64,000 nt of DNA from Microbulbifer sp. TB1203 (lineage in GTDB: Bacteria > Pseudomonadota > Gammaproteobacteria > Pseudomonadales > Cellvibrionaceae). The translations under genes and the position numbers were made by a program. The DNA lies in contig NZ_CP116899.1 in NCBI RefSeq assembly GCF_030997045.1, positions 434,001 through 498,000 of the forward strand, in the 5' to 3' direction. The notes under the pieces were generated by a model. The model saw only the letters and a list, made by a program, of their open reading frames with translations. It was not told the origin of the DNA and did no database searches. Positions 62,966 through 64,000 of this stretch are shown one piece after another (position 1 is the first letter of the stretch; each line of letters starts with the position of its first letter).

Positions 62966-63157
62966 TTACGGTCAAGGCACAGCATGTGAGCCTGGATGAG
63001 CTGGTATTCGAGGGGAGCGAGCGGCCCCGGCGAGCGCATGAAGCTGCTGTTCGAGGCGGTGGAACGGCTCAGCGAGGATGAGCAGCAAATCTCTCGTGAG
63101 TTGCTGGAGGGCATGATTGTGAAGTATGAGGCTTGGCGTTGGACCAAGACCGGATAA
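62966..63157 (+). pseudogene. XRE regulator 3' remnant with a frameshift
   Basis: VKAQHVSLDELVFEGSERP in one frame continues as ASGPGERMKLLFEAVERLSE, ELLEGMIVKYEAWRWTKTG (TAA) in another. This is the C-terminal third of small XRE regulators (SLDELVF...LLFEAVE.L...E). The 5' part was probably removed by the IS66 insertion. Confidence 0.65.
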
Positions 63158-63160
63158 TAA

Positions 63161-63193
63161 AAAGCCCCGGCAGAGTGATCTGTCAGGGTTTTT
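63161..63193 (+). terminator. Candidate terminator after the XRE remnant
   Basis: AAAGCCCCGGCAG pairs with CTGTCAGGGTTTTT (one mismatch, one G-U) with a T run. Confidence 0.6.
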
Positions 63194-63335
63194 GAGTTTT
63201 CGTATTCAGCTAAAAGTTATTCGTTGATATCTGGGTGTCCAGTACCACTCCCCCCTACGGGGGGAACCGGCAGCGGTGGATGTATTGAAAAGGCGCTCAG
63301 ATTTTTTGCTGAAACAAAAGTCGCCGCCTTGAATC

Positions 63336-63701
63336 CTATGATGAATAAAATAGCAGAAGATACAGAATGGCTAAAACAGCCAAGGGAGGCAAAAGCCATT
63401 TCAGTCCATCAATACCAATTCGTTTCGGGAATAGCGATAGAACTTTCTCCGCGTACTCAACAACAAGTCGAACTTCAGCCTCGTCAAAGGCATAAGGCCT
63501 TCCAGCCTGTATTGCCTCCGAAATGGCTATCAACTCGTTTTTAGATTTACCACGATACTCGCCTTCGATTTCATAAGCCATCGATAGAATGAGCGACTTA
63601 GCTTTATCCTCTGGGCTCAGAGGTTCAAAACGACATTTCGGGCACCTAACAGCCGGTCCGCGCTTTAAGGTTCCGCATTTTATACAAACTGCAATCATCA
63701 T
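63336..63701 (-). CDS. Zinc-ribbon membrane-anchored protein, candidate immunity protein of the next Rhs-type gene
   Basis: About 121 aa from ATG 63701 (63698 is the alternative). A zinc ribbon at the start (CIKCGTLKRGPAVRCPKC), a helical middle and a C-terminal membrane helix (WLLPPLAVLAILYLLLFYSS). The start overlaps the upstream stop (ATGA), as in toxin-immunity pairs. Function is inferred from position. Confidence 0.6.
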   Translation of the reverse strand: MMIAVCIKCGTLKRGPAVRCPKCRFEPLSPEDKAKSLILSMAYEIEGEYRGKSKNELIAISEAIQAGRPYAFDEAEVRLVVEYAEKVLSLFPKRIGIDGLKWLLPPLAVLAILYLLLFYSS

Positions 63702-64000
63702 TGGCACCCGCATTGGTTTTGAACTGCCTTAGATCCGATCCCATATCCCGCATAACCAGAAGCAGCCGCAAGCCCTGGAACCCCGATTTGTATTCCAACC
63801 CTGGCAATGTTGGCCAATGCTGCTTGGGTACCACCCCAGTTCGGCGCAAAACCAAGCCATGTGTTTAGCGATGCAGGCATCTCCAGCAGGTTCCAGCCTC
63901 CGTTTACCAGCCCCTTGGGAACTGAACCGCTACGGGCAGATGCTTGAGAGAAGAACCAGTGATCCAAACTATTGCCGCCAGCGCCTCCTCGGGCTTTCCA
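63698..64000 (-). CDS. C-terminal end of a further Rhs-type gene (5' part outside window)
   Basis: The frame is open to the window edge. The visible 100 residues include WKARGGAGGNSLDHWFFSQA, NGGWNLLEMPASLNTWLGFA and a Gly/Ala-rich end, and finish with QCGCQ. The end C-x-C-Q is the same as in the Rhs C-half at 53.2 kb (CSCQ), and the gene order (tail then small immunity candidate) is the same. No YD repeats are visible in this short piece, so the Rhs link is inferred. Confidence 0.5.
   Translation of the reverse strand, partial: WKARGGAGGNSLDHWFFSQASARSGSVPKGLVNGGWNLLEMPASLNTWLGFAPNWGGTQAALANIARVGIQIGVPGLAAASGYAGYGIGSKAVQNQCGCQ

Overview
The window reads as a high-GC gammaproteobacterial chromosome. 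Gene content and order (fimV-truA-trpF-trpB-trpA-accD-folC-SPOR protein-cvpA-purF-metZ) match the Pseudomonas/Cellvibrionales pattern. The osmolyte genes, the many palindromic repeats and the low-synteny accessory islands suggest a marine Cellvibrionales relative (Microbulbifer-like). That genus-level placement is inference, not something shown by a marker gene here.

Layout. (1) 1-14.4 kb is a core block on the + strand: the end of a Usg-like semialdehyde-dehydrogenase homologue, fimV, truA, trpF, trpB, trpA, accD, folC, a SPOR protein, cvpA, purF and metZ. REP-like palindromes lie in four of its intergenic gaps. (2) 14.7-18.7 kb is a MoxR/DUF58/TgpA operon. (3) 18.7-23.5 kb holds two MFS transporters, a DUF1080 secreted protein and a LysR regulator. 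(4) 23.5-34.3 kb is an accessory island: a sigma-54 activator, a membrane Ser/Thr kinase with TPRs, three small unrecognised proteins, a 976-aa unrecognised protein, a phage tail-collar protein and a phage-type XRE regulator. A MITE-like element, a near-consensus -24/-12 promoter and a large palindrome lie between its genes. (5) 34.4-50.3 kb is mixed: lipoproteins, a complete glucosylglycerate module (synthase, phosphatase, phosphorylase), envelope proteins, sppA, wrbA, arsC, yihY, a TlpA-like lipoprotein and a cystine/dicarboxylate-type symporter. (6) 50.3-64 kb is a recombination hot spot: a lone integron gene cassette with attC, a 5'-truncated IS1182-like transposase, a split Rhs toxin locus, IS66 and resolvase debris, and the tail of a second Rhs-type gene with its own candidate immunity gene.

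How it works together. The most unusual locus is 52.8-61.7 kb, on the minus strand. Three tandem paralogues each encode the N-terminal half of an Rhs/YD-repeat shell, each with its own signal peptide and a different cysteine-rich front end. They are followed by one gene encoding the C-terminal half, also with a signal peptide, ending in a Rhs core boundary and a variable 185-aa tail, and then by a four-helix membrane protein that is a candidate immunity protein. The cut falls at the same place in all three N-halves, recalling the TcB/TcC division of Tc toxins. The second candidate system is the kinase/sigma-54/tail-collar island at 23.5-34.3 kb, whose main protein families I do not recognise.
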